64,000 nucleotides of DNA from CAZTQN01 sp964615765. GTDB taxonomy: Bacteria > Planctomycetota > Phycisphaerae > Phycisphaerales > UBA1924. The notes under the pieces were generated by a model. That model searched no databases, was not told where the DNA came from, and worked only from the letters and a program-made list of their open reading frames with translations. The stretch is taken from the NCBI GenBank assembly GCA_964615765.1, contig CAZTQN010000018.1, forward strand, positions 14,687-78,686, in the 5' to 3' direction. Of this stretch, positions 5,965 to 14,700 are shown piece after piece. Numbering within the stretch: position 1 is the stretch's first letter; each line of letters opens with the position of its first letter. Position numbers and translations under genes: made by a program.

Positions 5965-8900
5965 TCAGCAGCCCTGGAACCAGACGGCCAGGAAGGTGAA
6001 CAGGTCGTTCACGGTGGTGGCCTGGTCGCGGTTGAGGTCGCTGGCGGGGTGCTGGCTGAACCAGGCGTTCAGGAAGGTGTAGATGTCCTGGACGGTGGCG
6101 ACGCCGTCGGAGTTGAAGTCGGCGGCGCAGGCGGAGGGAGCGCGGAGGGCGAAGAGGTTGACGTCCTCGACATTGAGCACGCCGTCACGGTTGAGGTCGG
6201 CCCGGGCCGTGTCCCAGAGGTCCTGGGCGACGAGGGTGGCGACGGAGACGGAGTAGACGGGCGCGCCGGGGTCGTTGCCGGCGATCAGCAGGTTGTTGCA
6301 GCAGTTGACTTCGCTGAAGACGAGGAAGTTGGAGGCGATGAAGGTGTAGTCCTCGATGCCGACGGTGCCGTTCCCGGAGATGTCGGCGTGGGGGAAGGGC
6401 GTGGCGCAGGTGGTGTTGGCGGAGCCGTAGTTGGTGCCGAACTGACCTGCGAAGGCGCCGAAGTCGAGGATGTCGACGTAGGTGTCGTCGTTGAGGTTGC
6501 CGCCGCGGAGGGCGTCGGCGCCGGTGAAGGCGGCGGCGTAGTTGTCGCCGACGGGGGTGAGGGCGGCGGTCTGGCGGAGGGTGTGGCGGCGGTCGCGGGC
6601 CGTCACGCAGGTGTAGTTGCCGCAGGGGATCTGGATGCTGGCGGTGCCGACGCCGCTGGTGAAGGTGACGACCGCGTCAACAGTGGCGGCCGGGGCGGGG
6701 CAGGTGGCGCCGAAGAACTCGAAGGAGATGCAGCGGGTGAAGGTGCCGGAAGAGACGCCGGCGAGTTCAACGCTGACGTCGAGGGTCGTCGTCGGGTTGA
6801 CGGTGACGGTCTGGTTGCAGGAGGCGGCGTTGCCGGCGCAGTCGGTCGCGGTCCAGGTGATGGTGGTGGTGCCGGTGGGGAAGGGGTCGTTGAGCGTCAG
6901 GGAAGGGTTGTCGGAGCGGACGTAGGACGTGGTGAGGTCGCAGTTGTCGGTCGCGACCGGGCCCTGCGGGCCGAAGGTGAGGTTGTCCCAGAAGACGTTG
7001 TACGACTGCCCGAAGTTGTACGACTGGACGATGGTGCTCGCGAGGCGGACGCTGCCCGGGTTGGGGATGGAGGAGACGAGCGTGTTGTTGAGGTAGTAGT
7101 TGATCGTGGTGGGCGTCACGCCGATCTCGAGGCGGTTCCACGCGTTGTAGTTGACGGGATTGGCGAGGTCGATCCAGGCGTTGTTGTTGACGTCCCACAC
7201 GCGCCAGCGCGGCTGGGCGGGCAGGGCGGGGGCGTTGACGTTGTCGGTCGGGTTGATGGAGGCGAAGCCGATGATCGGATAGGCGCTGATCGCGTCCTGC
7301 GCGTCGTGGGCGACGCCCCAAATGTCGGCGCGGCGGATGTCGGTAGCCCAGGAGGCGGGGACGTAGAGGTCGATGCCCAGGCGGAAGCCGGTGGGCAGGT
7401 CGATGTTGAAGGCGCGGCCCTGGGTGTTGTAGAAGGTGCCGCTGAACGAGGGCGGGCGATTGGCCGCCGAGTCGGCGGAGGAGATGCTGTGCACCAGGCC
7501 GGTGCCGCCGGGCACGGGCCCGGAGGCGAAGCCGGCGGGGGCGTAGCGGTCGGTGTACCACAAGCCGATGCCGGGGGTAGCGCTGAGGGGGACGGGGGCG
7601 GAGAAGTCGTTGGTGTAGTTGAGCGTGGCGCCGCAGAAGCCGGCGTCGGCGTTGACGGTGATGTTGGGGGGGCAGGTGATGACGGGGGCCTCGCCGTCCA
7701 TCGTGAAGGGGGCGAGGTCGGTGGTGGTGGTGGGGATGGGCCCGCCGAAGGTGTCGGTGAGGCGCGTGGGCGGGGTGTTGGGGCGGAAGCTGACGAGGGT
7801 GAGCGCGTCGGCGGCGCAGACGTCGTCGAGCTTGGTGAAGGTCAGCGTGGCGAAGGAGGCCGGCGCGGAGACGGGCGTGCCGCCGAAGCCGATGCCGGTG
7901 GCGTAGCTGAGCGTGCCGGGCCCGGCGAGCTCGAGGATTTCCAGCGGGAACGCGGCGCTGGGCGTCGCGGAGACGAAGGCGAGCTTGGTGGCGTCGAAGT
8001 TCAGGAAGAACTGGCCGCCGGCGACGGGCTGGTTGGTGCCGGCGAGGTCGATGGTGACTTCGATGGTCGAGTCGTTGTCGCAGGCGTCGACGATGTTGAG
8101 TTCGGTGTCGACGGGGCCGAGGCTTTCGACGGTGATGTCGTCGATGTAGGCGACGTCGCCGGTGAAGACGGCGAAGGCGTCGTCGGCGGCGCGGGCCTGG
8201 AAGGCGACGCTGTCGATGCCGAAGACGCTGGTCGGGTAGAAGGCGCTGTAGCGGAAGCCGGACTCCCAGGTGGTGTCGACGCCGGTGCCGACGAGGGTGT
8301 TGGCGGAGTCGTAGAGGCGGGTGACGACGATGTCGTTGTCATCGCCGCCGTCGACGAAGGAGACGGTGACTTCGACGCGGTACCACGCGCCCCAGGTGAG
8401 GTTGGTGGCGACGACGGTGTCGTTGTCGGGGAAGAAGGCGGGGGTGTTGACGGTGCCGACGGAGAAGAGGCTGAGGGTGCCGGAGGCGTCGGCGTAGAAG
8501 CGGTGCCAGGTGTAGCGGTCGCTGCCGATCAGCGGCGAGGAGAGGGGACCCCAGGATTCGGCCCCGAAGCGGAGGAAGGGCGTGGGCGTGGTGGGGCCGG
8601 TGCGGAACCAGTAGGAGAAGCGGAAGCGGGTGTTGGCGGCGTTGACGGGGGCGGCGGACTCGCCGCCGATCTGCAGGAGGCGCGGTGTGGTGACGCCGGC
8701 GATGACGCCGTCGAGGTTCTGCGGGTCGCCGAAGGGAACGGGGTTGGTGCGGAGGATGGCCAGGCCTTGCGAGCCGGTGCGGGCGGCGCGGGGCGCGACT
8801 TCGCCGAAGGACGCGGCGTTGCCGGGGCTCCACCATCGGCGGGCGCCATCGGCGGCGCCGGGTAGGCGGCCGTCGGCGGCGTTATAGCCGGGGTTGGCGC

Positions 8901-9018
8901 CGGTGAGGGTGCCGGGCGTGTAGTCCTCGAACCCGATGGGGAGGACGTCCGCGGCGGCCGAGCCCGCGGACAGCGCGAGCCCCGAGATGACCAGGATGGC
9001 GGTGGGCAACACTCTCAC
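5965..9018 (-). CDS. Large secreted protein: jelly-roll, cohesin-like, interrupted HYR and C-terminal GC-type dockerin
   Basis: 1017 residues with an N-terminal signal peptide (VISGLALSAGSAAA). By eye the order is: a LamG-like jelly-roll domain (about 25-300); a cohesin-like beta domain (about 305-430, with VAGGQFFLNFDATKLAFVS); the start of a HYR domain (APVITCPPNITVNADAGF); a second jelly-roll-like insert of about 200 residues; then the rest of the HYR domain (VATDNCDL, TTTITWTATDCAGNA). The tail has EF-hand-like dockerin repeats (ADISGNGTVGIEDY, ADLNRDGVLNVEDV, ADFNSDGVATVQDIYTFL) and ends FLAVWFQGC. The start is GTG 9018, with AGGAG eight bases upstream. It is probably an exported surface or extracellular protein; its ligand is unknown. 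A related smaller dockerin protein lies just upstream on the same strand. Confidence 0.85.
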   Translation of the reverse strand: MRVLPTAILVISGLALSAGSAAADVLPIGFEDYTPGTLTGANPGYNAADGRLPGAADGARRWWSPGNAASFGEVAPRAARTGSQGLAILRTNPVPFGDPQNLDGVIAGVTTPRLLQIGGESAAPVNAANTRFRFSYWFRTGPTTPTPFLRFGAESWGPLSSPLIGSDRYTWHRFYADASGTLSLFSVGTVNTPAFFPDNDTVVATNLTWGAWYRVEVTVSFVDGGDDNDIVVTRLYDSANTLVGTGVDTTWESGFRYSAFYPTSVFGIDSVAFQARAADDAFAVFTGDVAYIDDITVESLGPVDTELNIVDACDNDSTIEVTIDLAGTNQPVAGGQFFLNFDATKLAFVSATPSAAFPLEILELAGPGTLSYATGIGFGGTPVSAPASFATLTFTKLDDVCAADALTLVSFRPNTPPTRLTDTFGGPIPTTTTDLAPFTMDGEAPVITCPPNITVNADAGFCGATLNYTNDFSAPVPLSATPGIGLWYTDRYAPAGFASGPVPGGTGLVHSISSADSAANRPPSFSGTFYNTQGRAFNIDLPTGFRLGIDLYVPASWATDIRRADIWGVAHDAQDAISAYPIIGFASINPTDNVNAPALPAQPRWRVWDVNNNAWIDLANPVNYNAWNRLEIGVTPTTINYYLNNTLVSSIPNPGSVRLASTIVQSYNFGQSYNVFWDNLTFGPQGPVATDNCDLTTSYVRSDNPSLTLNDPFPTGTTTITWTATDCAGNAASCNQTVTVNPTTTLDVSVELAGVSSGTFTRCISFEFFGATCPAPAATVDAVVTFTSGVGTASIQIPCGNYTCVTARDRRHTLRQTAALTPVGDNYAAAFTGADALRGGNLNDDTYVDILDFGAFAGQFGTNYGSANTTCATPFPHADISGNGTVGIEDYTFIASNFLVFSEVNCCNNLLIAGNDPGAPVYSVSVATLVAQDLWDTARADLNRDGVLNVEDVNLFALRAPSACAADFNSDGVATVQDIYTFLNAWFSQHPASDLNRDQATTVNDLFTFLAVWFQGC

Positions 9019-9073
9019 GAGAAAGTCTCCTTACGGGGTGCAGGTGGACCGTGCGGTCCGAGGGGCGAGGGGT

Positions 9074-9087
9074 GAACACATGTGTTC
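9074..9087. promoter_or_regulatory. 14-bp perfect palindrome upstream of the large dockerin gene
   Basis: GAACACATGTGTTC is a perfect palindrome 56-69 bases upstream of the GTG at 9018 and 54 bases past the stop of the preceding gene. The form suits a dimeric repressor or activator site, but no regulator is identified nearby. Confidence 0.35.
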
Positions 9088-9093
9088 GTGGGT

Positions 9094-9111
9094 CCGCCGC
9101 ACGAGCGGCGG
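9094..9111 (-). terminator. Hairpin after the small dockerin gene
   Basis: CCGCCGC (9094-9100), loop ACGA, GCGGCGG (9105-9111): a 7-bp GC stem starting about 30 bases past the stop of the minus-strand gene ending at 9141. There is no T-run. Confidence 0.4.
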
Positions 9112-9140
9112 AGCGGGTGGCGGGCGGGGGGGCGGGCGGC

Positions 9141-9866
9141 TTATGGGCAGCCGGCGAAGTACGCCGCGAGAAAGTCGAAGATGTCCTGGACGGAGACCCC
9201 GGAGACGTTGTTGAAGTCCGCGCGACAGTCGCCGGCGAAGTAGAAGGCCAGGAAGTCGAAGATGTCCTGAACGCTGATGATGCCGTTGCCGCTGATGTCG
9301 GCGGGGCAAGGGTTCCACGGGTCGTCGGAGGTGAGCGGGAGGATGGAAAGGCCGGCGGCGTCTGAGAGGCGCGTGGGCGGGAACGCGGCGGCGCGGAAGC
9401 GGACGCGCGGCTCGCACCCGGTGCCCACGAAGTTGAACAGCAGGTACGCGACGTCCTGGTCGAAGTTGGTGGGTGGCTGGAAGATCGTCGGGTTGATGCC
9501 GGCGGCGAGGTTGAGCACGCCGGGCGCGACGGGCGTGATCGGGTTGATGACCGGCAGCCCGAACTGCGTGGTGACGTACGCGCCGGCGACGAAGGTCACG
9601 CGGGTGGTGTCATACTCGAGGAACGCCTGCCAGCCGGCGGCAGGGATGGGGCCGATGTCCGTCACGCGGAGCGCAAGCGAGAGGCTCGGCCCCGGCAGGC
9701 GCACGAGGGAGATGTCCGCGGCGTGGGCGGTACGCGAGAAGGGCGTCAGCGGGCCGAGGGGCAGGAGCGCGAGGCCTGCGAGCGCGGCGAGGCCGACGCG
9801 CGAGCGGCGGTCGGGAGCCGCATGGGCGGGCGGGATGGGTTGGTGATCAGGATCGTGAGTACACAC
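9141..9866 (-). CDS. Secreted cohesin-like protein with C-terminal GC-type dockerin
   Basis: 241 residues. Start GTG 9866 is chosen because GGGGAGGAG lies upstream at good spacing; a longer reading to 9947 would add 27 basic residues. An Arg pair and hydrophobic core (RRSRVGLAALAGLALLPLG) form a signal peptide, possibly Tat-like. The middle resembles cohesin-type beta domains that describe a change in value (WQAFLEYDTTRVTFVAG). Two dockerin-like calcium repeats follow (ADISGNGIISVQDIFDFLAF and ADFNNVSGVSVQDIFDFL), with the terminus AAYFAGCP. The same end pattern occurs in the proteins at 5965-9018 and 23663-25015. Function unknown; a surface or extracellular location is inferred. Confidence 0.8.
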   Translation of the reverse strand: MCTHDPDHQPIPPAHAAPDRRSRVGLAALAGLALLPLGPLTPFSRTAHAADISLVRLPGPSLSLALRVTDIGPIPAAGWQAFLEYDTTRVTFVAGAYVTTQFGLPVINPITPVAPGVLNLAAGINPTIFQPPTNFDQDVAYLLFNFVGTGCEPRVRFRAAAFPPTRLSDAAGLSILPLTSDDPWNPCPADISGNGIISVQDIFDFLAFYFAGDCRADFNNVSGVSVQDIFDFLAAYFAGCP

Positions 9867-10442
9867 CGGTCGTCTCCTCCCCGTGCACGGGCGATGTTGG
9901 CGGTTGATAGAACGAAACTCATCCGGCCCGCGCTTGCCCGCGCACACACGCGCTCACGTTTTTCTGCGATCACGCGTTTGCCGCACGTGCGAAGGAACAT
10001 GCGTTCGCGACGCTGGCGTGAAACGGATAGCCCTTGTCAGCAGCGGGGCTGAACGCGGGCGCGAACTGTGTTGGTGCGATCACCGTCGCCGCCTTGGCGA
10101 TGCGTGAGCGCTGCCGATGGACAGTGGCCGATCGATCTTGGGCGAAACACGCGTGCGGACGTGGCGCAAACCCGTCGGGTCGGCGCGGGCACACGAGTTC
10201 GGCCGATCAGCGCGTTTTCAGGAGCGAATCGCGGCTCCCCCTTGTCCGGCGGGTAAACTTACTGCACACTTGCGGGGCTGTCAAGGGCGTCTGTTTGGGT
10301 ATCTCAGAATTCGTCTCTGTGCGGGGGCGCGAACGCTCAAGTGTGCGTGGGTGAAAAAGTGCTTATGTTATTACGCGGCAACGAGCTGCGTTTGGATTGT
10401 GCGGCCTTCGTGTGCCGCTGAGAGAAAGAGAGAGAGAAAGCC
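9867..10442. other. Intergenic region, no gene recognised
   Basis: 576 bases between divergent genes for two exported proteins. Open frames here are short and lack recognisable products. The last ~130 bases are less GC-rich (for example AAAAAGTGCTTATGTTATTA near 10352-10371) and end in the purine-rich run before the ATG at 10443, so the rightward promoter is probably there, but I cannot assign -35/-10 boxes with confidence. Confidence 0.5.
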
Positions 10443-11135
10443 ATGATTGGTCAGCGCGAGAAAGCGCGGCGTGGAAGTCGCGGGCGTGGTGCGGGGTGGC
10501 GCGGGTGGTGGAGCGCGGCCGCGGTGCTGGCGGCGGGCGGGGGGATGGTGAGCATGGCGCAGGGCGGCATCGACCTGCGGTTTGAGCCGGAAGTGCCGGT
10601 CGTGAATGTGGGCGAGACGGTGCGGGTGCGGCTCGTGGCGACGCCGACGGCGCCGGGCGTGACCGGGATTCAGGCGCTGCAGACCGTGTTCGCGTGGGAT
10701 GTTGCGCGGCTGCGGCTCACGGGGTGGACGGACAGTGCGGCGGCGCCGTTCACGGCCCGCGGGTTCTTCGCCGATGGTTCGGGCGTGAACGAAGCCGCGG
10801 TGCCCGCGGATGGCTCGGCGATGTTCGTGCTGCTGGGCCCGCTCGGCCCGGCGGGGATCCCGCTGCCGACGAGCGGCGGGCTGCTGGTCACGACGCTGAA
10901 CTTTCAGGCGCTGGCGCCGACGCTGCCGGGCACAACGGTGATCGATCTGCGGTCGTCGTTCGGGGAGACGGCGTTGGCGCGGACGGTGGTGTTTGGGGCG
11001 CCGGGGCCGAACAACGACGTCACGGGGCAACTGACGGGTGCCGCGGTCACGATCATCCCCGGGCCGGCGACGGCGGTGGTGGGGCTGTTGGCGGTGGGCG
11101 TGGCGGGGCGGCGTGGTCGGCGTGCGACGACGTGA
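10443..11135 (+). CDS. Exported cohesin-like protein with PEP-CTERM-like sorting tail
   Basis: 230 residues. The N terminus is basic then hydrophobic (SAAAVLAAGGGMVSMAQGG), a signal peptide. The body (NVGETVRVRLVATPTAPG, then IQALQTVFAWDVARLRLTGW) resembles cohesin-type beta domains. The C terminus is IIPGPATAVVGLLAVGVAG followed by RRGRR: a Pro-Gly-Pro motif, a hydrophobic span and a basic cluster, the three-part layout of PEP-CTERM signals, which in known systems are cut by an exosortase. No exosortase is in the window. ATG 10443 follows a GA-rich ribosome site. Function unknown. Confidence 0.75.
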   Translation: MIGQREKARRGSRGRGAGWRGWWSAAAVLAAGGGMVSMAQGGIDLRFEPEVPVVNVGETVRVRLVATPTAPGVTGIQALQTVFAWDVARLRLTGWTDSAAAPFTARGFFADGSGVNEAAVPADGSAMFVLLGPLGPAGIPLPTSGGLLVTTLNFQALAPTLPGTTVIDLRSSFGETALARTVVFGAPGPNNDVTGQLTGAAVTIIPGPATAVVGLLAVGVAGRRGRRATT

Positions 11136-11279
11136 GGCGCTGAGTTCTGGTTTGTGGCGCGGCGGGTCATACGGCCAAGCGCCGGAACGCGGGCGTGGAG
11201 CGATTGAATGCGTTGAGGTAGAAGCCTCACGCGGAGCGTGGGGGTACCCAAGAGGCCCGAGCTTCAGCGGCGATTCGTG

Positions 11280-12788
11280 TCAGGTGGTCGCCGCGGGCTG
11301 GCGCGAGGGGATGACGGGGTTGAAGCGTTTGACGGCGGCCCCGCCGAGTTTCTTGCCGACTTCCCACGCCGGGCCGGGGAAGGTGTGGCAGGCGCCGACG
11401 GTTTTGTCGAAGGCGCGGATGATGTCGTCGCAGTCGGCCTTGGAGAGCACGAGCGTCGGGATGAGTTTGATGACGTCCTGCTTGTGCCCGGCGACCTGGG
11501 CGAGGATGTGATGATCGCTGAACAGCGGCATGAGCACGGCCTGGCAGAAGAGGGATTGATCGAGGCGGTGCAGCAGTTCCCACCCGGCGCGGAGGGAGAG
11601 GGAGCGGGGCTGCTGGAACTCGACGGCGATCATGAGCCCGAGGCCGCGGACGTCCTTGACCATCTGGTAGCGGCCGACCATCAGGCGCAGGCCGTTCATG
11701 AGATATTCGCCCATCGCGGCGGCCCGCTCGATGATTTTCTCGTGCTTGAGCACGTGCAGCGTGGCGAGCCCGGCGGCCATGGCCATGTCGTTCATGCCGA
11801 AGGTCGTCTGGATGCGCGAGCAATGTTCCATCGAGGTGAAGACCTTGGCGTGGATGTCGCGGCGGGTGACGACGGCGGCGGAGGGGACGTAGCCGCCGGA
11901 GATGGCTTTGGCGCAGACGAGGATGTCGGGCAGCCAGGAGTCGCCGGCGCCGAAGTGCTGGCAGGCCCACATTTTGCCGGTGCGGCCGAAGCCGGTCTGG
12001 ATTTCGTCGAGGATGAGCAGCGTGCCGTACTTCTTGCAGAGCTGTGCGGCGTCGCGGAGATAGGTGGGGCTGGGGAGGTGCACGCCCTTGCCCTGGATGG
12101 GCTCGACGATGAAGGCGGCGATGGTGCGTGTGGAGAGGGCTTTCTCGAGGGCGGCGATGTCGTTGAAGGGGATTTCGACGGTGCCGGAGAGGAGGGCGCC
12201 GAAGCCGTCGCGGAACTCGTGGTTGCCGCAGACGGAGAGGGCGCCGATGGAGAGGCCGTGGTAGGCCTTGGTGCAGTAGACGACGCCGTCGCGGTTGGTG
12301 GCGGCGCGGGCGTGCTTGATGGCGACTTCGATGGCTTCGGTGCCGGCGGAGGCGAAGAAGCAGGTGTCGAGGTCGCCGGGGGTTTCGTTGCGAGCGCCGG
12401 GCATGACCTTGACGAGTTCGCGCGCGAGCGTGCCGGCGAGGCGCCAGGCGCCGATGCCGAGCAGGTTGGGCAGGTCGAGGTTCATGGCCTGCTGCACGGC
12501 GTCGCGGACGACGGGGTGGTTGCGGCCGACGTTGAAGACGGCGTACCCGCCCAGACAGTCGATGTAGCGGTTGCCGCGATCGTCCCAGAGGTACGGGCCT
12601 TGGCCCTTGACGAAGGTGGCGTCGAAGCCGATGGTGCGGAGCACGGCGGCCATCGCGGGGTTGACGAACTGTTCGTGCAGCGCGAGGGTGTTGGGCTTGG
12701 CGGCGTCGAGCAGCGCGGCGACGTCCAAGCGCGGGGCCGCGGGGTACTGCGCGTGCAGGTCATCGAGCGAGCCGGTGTGGTGGAGCAT
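11280..12788 (-). CDS. Class-III PLP-dependent aminotransferase
   Basis: 502 residues. It transfers an amino group between an amine or amino acid and a keto acid. Fold-type I landmarks are visible: the substrate/PLP segment SAGTEAIEVAIKHARAAT (about 147-164), LILDEIQTGFGRTG with Asp261, and the Schiff-base Lys294 in CAKAISGGYVP. The ATG at 12788 is used since conserved sequence begins soon after; the frame is open a further 150 codons upstream but overlaps the divergent gene. The substrate cannot be read off: ornithine, putrescine or 4-aminobutyrate-type enzymes are all possible. About 60 residues after the normal C-terminal domain (including FPGPAWEVGKKLGG) are unfamiliar. No pathway partner is adjacent. 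Confidence 0.88.
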   Translation of the reverse strand: MLHHTGSLDDLHAQYPAAPRLDVAALLDAAKPNTLALHEQFVNPAMAAVLRTIGFDATFVKGQGPYLWDDRGNRYIDCLGGYAVFNVGRNHPVVRDAVQQAMNLDLPNLLGIGAWRLAGTLARELVKVMPGARNETPGDLDTCFFASAGTEAIEVAIKHARAATNRDGVVYCTKAYHGLSIGALSVCGNHEFRDGFGALLSGTVEIPFNDIAALEKALSTRTIAAFIVEPIQGKGVHLPSPTYLRDAAQLCKKYGTLLILDEIQTGFGRTGKMWACQHFGAGDSWLPDILVCAKAISGGYVPSAAVVTRRDIHAKVFTSMEHCSRIQTTFGMNDMAMAAGLATLHVLKHEKIIERAAAMGEYLMNGLRLMVGRYQMVKDVRGLGLMIAVEFQQPRSLSLRAGWELLHRLDQSLFCQAVLMPLFSDHHILAQVAGHKQDVIKLIPTLVLSKADCDDIIRAFDKTVGACHTFPGPAWEVGKKLGGAAVKRFNPVIPSRQPAATT

Positions 12789-12903
12789 CGCGCACAGTGT
12801 ACGTGGCGGACGCCGGTGAGATCGCGGGCGCGGCCCGCGAGCAACGGACATGGGGGAGGGATTTCGGCTCGGGCGGGTTGGGCCGGCGGAGGGCCGCTCC
12901 GCG

Positions 12904-13710
12904 ATGCTGGGGGGCCAATACTCCGCCACGATGGACGAGCGCAGTCGAGCGGCGGGGCGGTTTGACGCGGTGGTGTGCGACATCGACGGGTGTCTGGTGG
13001 ACGAGGGGGGCGGGGCGTTCGATCTGGACGCTTTGGCGCAGATCGCGGCGCACAACCGGCGGGCGCGGGAGCGGGGCGATGTCCCGGTGGTGACGCTGTG
13101 CACGGGGCGGCCCCAGCCGTTCGCGGAGGCGATCAGTCGGCTGATCGGGAACGCCGGGGCGGGCGCGGTGCCGCTGGTGGCGGAAAACGGGGCCTGGGTG
13201 TACGACCCGTCGAAGAACGAGTACGCGCTGGATCCGGCGATCACGAAGGACGATCGGGCGATGGTGCGGGCGGCGGCGGCGTGGCTGGAGGATGAGTTCG
13301 GGCCGCTGGGCGTGAGCCAGCAGCCGGGGAAGGCGGCGAGCGTGTCGCTGTATCACCCGGAGCCGGAGGTGCTCAAGCGGATCTCGCCGACGATCGAGGG
13401 CGAGTTTGCGCGGCGGGGCTGGGGCATGCGCGTCAGCATGACGTGGTTCTACATCAACTGCGACCTCAAGCACATCAGCAAGGGCACGGGGCTGGAACGG
13501 CTGATGCAGCGGACCGGCTGGACGCGCGAGCGGCTCGCGGGCGTCGGCGACACCATGAGCGACCTGGCCATCCGCGAGCGGGTGGGATGGTTTGCCTGCC
13601 CGGCCAACGCGGCGGAGGGGTTGACGCAGCGGGCGGACTACGTGGCGCGGGCGAGCGAGGCGCGGGGGGTGGTGGAGATTCTGCGAGCCGCGTCGGCTAC
13701 GGCAGGATGA
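12904..13710 (+). CDS. HAD-superfamily phosphatase (Cof-like)
   Basis: 268 residues from the ATG at 12904 (GGAGGG about ten bases upstream); ATG 12931 is an alternative that starts nearer the fold. HAD motif I is VVCDIDGCLVD (nucleophile Asp and acid Asp), motif II lies in VVTLCTGRPQP, and motif III/IV is in KGTGLERLMQ with GVGDTMSDLAIRERVGW. The cap region between motifs II and III suggests a type-IIB (Cof) sugar-phosphate phosphatase. The substrate is unknown. It is divergent from the aminotransferase gene. Confidence 0.85.
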   Translation: MLGGQYSATMDERSRAAGRFDAVVCDIDGCLVDEGGGAFDLDALAQIAAHNRRARERGDVPVVTLCTGRPQPFAEAISRLIGNAGAGAVPLVAENGAWVYDPSKNEYALDPAITKDDRAMVRAAAAWLEDEFGPLGVSQQPGKAASVSLYHPEPEVLKRISPTIEGEFARRGWGMRVSMTWFYINCDLKHISKGTGLERLMQRTGWTRERLAGVGDTMSDLAIRERVGWFACPANAAEGLTQRADYVARASEARGVVEILRAASATAG

Positions 13711-13768
13711 GCATCGAGTTCAAATCACTGACTGAACAGTGGATGATGACTCTTGAGTCCGCGACAGA

Positions 13769-14590
13769 TCACAAAATGGGAAGTCCACGCACATTCCAGT
13801 TATTTCCGATGAGCGTCGTAACTGGGTACCATGTCTTCGACAACTGATCAAAATAGAAATTGATGCGAATCTTAGTGGTTAGATCACTTTCACAGCGTAT
13901 GTCGAGTCGAATCCACACGGACTGCTTGGTTTTGTTGAGACGTGCGCCATCAGACTGTGTAAGGCGGCCGGATTTGGGAGCGTATAGCGACATCTGCGAG
14001 TAGTATCCCGAGAACGGCCAAGCTTCGCTGTTTGACAGGGCAACAAGCCCCGTTCCCGAGGTTTGGGATTCAATGTTGACCGCGAGCCAGCGGAGACGTC
14101 GAGGCGAAGGCGTGTTCCAAACGTATCGCAGACGATCGACGATCGGTCGCGTGGATGCGAGCTCGGGTGCATTCGCGGGATACACGCCCCACTCAATAAG
14201 TTGCGCGATGTATCCATCCGCGATAACGACGTCGAGATCCGCGCCATTGGCGGTCATGAGCCGGTGATAGGCGTCAAAGTCCGGGATCATCAGTGAGCGG
14301 ATCAGATCTGCGGTGGTTGTCTCGAGCTGGCCGAGGTGCTCAGATGGCACTTCGTGCTGTGCGAGTTGCTCGACAAATGTTCGAGCGATGCGTTGGGATG
14401 TCTTGTCAGGGGCAGTGTCCACGGGAAGCCAAGCGTCTTGCCGCCCGAAGCCACTGGACTGAGCATCGGCAGCACCATCGTGCGTGGCCAGCGAACGTCG
14501 ATGGCATGAGCTTACTAGTCCGGCGATGGATGCGAAGGCGGACGCAGTGATCAGAAAGGCGGTGACTTTTGAGCTCATTCTGCCAGCCAT
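13769..14590 (-). CDS. Uncharacterised lipoprotein, lower GC than surroundings
   Basis: 273 residues. ATG 14590 is chosen because AGGAGG (14597-14602) sits six bases before it; the preceding GTG at 14593 would be only three bases away. The N terminus (FLITASAFASIAGLVSSC) is a lipoprotein signal with Cys after VSS. The remainder shows no family I recognise; the C-terminal half is beta-rich, with WIRLDIRCESDLTTKIRINF. Base composition is clearly lower in GC and codon choice more mixed than in both flanking genes, which suggests later acquisition or relaxed selection. It stands alone between convergent and tandem neighbours. Confidence 0.7.
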   Translation of the reverse strand: MAGRMSSKVTAFLITASAFASIAGLVSSCHRRSLATHDGAADAQSSGFGRQDAWLPVDTAPDKTSQRIARTFVEQLAQHEVPSEHLGQLETTTADLIRSLMIPDFDAYHRLMTANGADLDVVIADGYIAQLIEWGVYPANAPELASTRPIVDRLRYVWNTPSPRRLRWLAVNIESQTSGTGLVALSNSEAWPFSGYYSQMSLYAPKSGRLTQSDGARLNKTKQSVWIRLDIRCESDLTTKIRINFYFDQLSKTWYPVTTLIGNNWNVRGLPIL

Positions 14591-14700
14591 CACGGACCTC
14601 CTGTATGTGGGCCAAGGGGAAGCAAGCCGTTTGTGCTGGTGTCAGACAGTGTAGTGCCGCAGAGTGGGGGCGAGAAACGCAGTCCACCTGATTGGAGGGG

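Noticed and set aside
6049..8865. 938-codon plus-strand ORF opposite the large secreted protein
   Set aside because: Its translation is Gly/Ala/Val/Asp repeats typical of the antisense of a GC-rich gene; no start logic or family.
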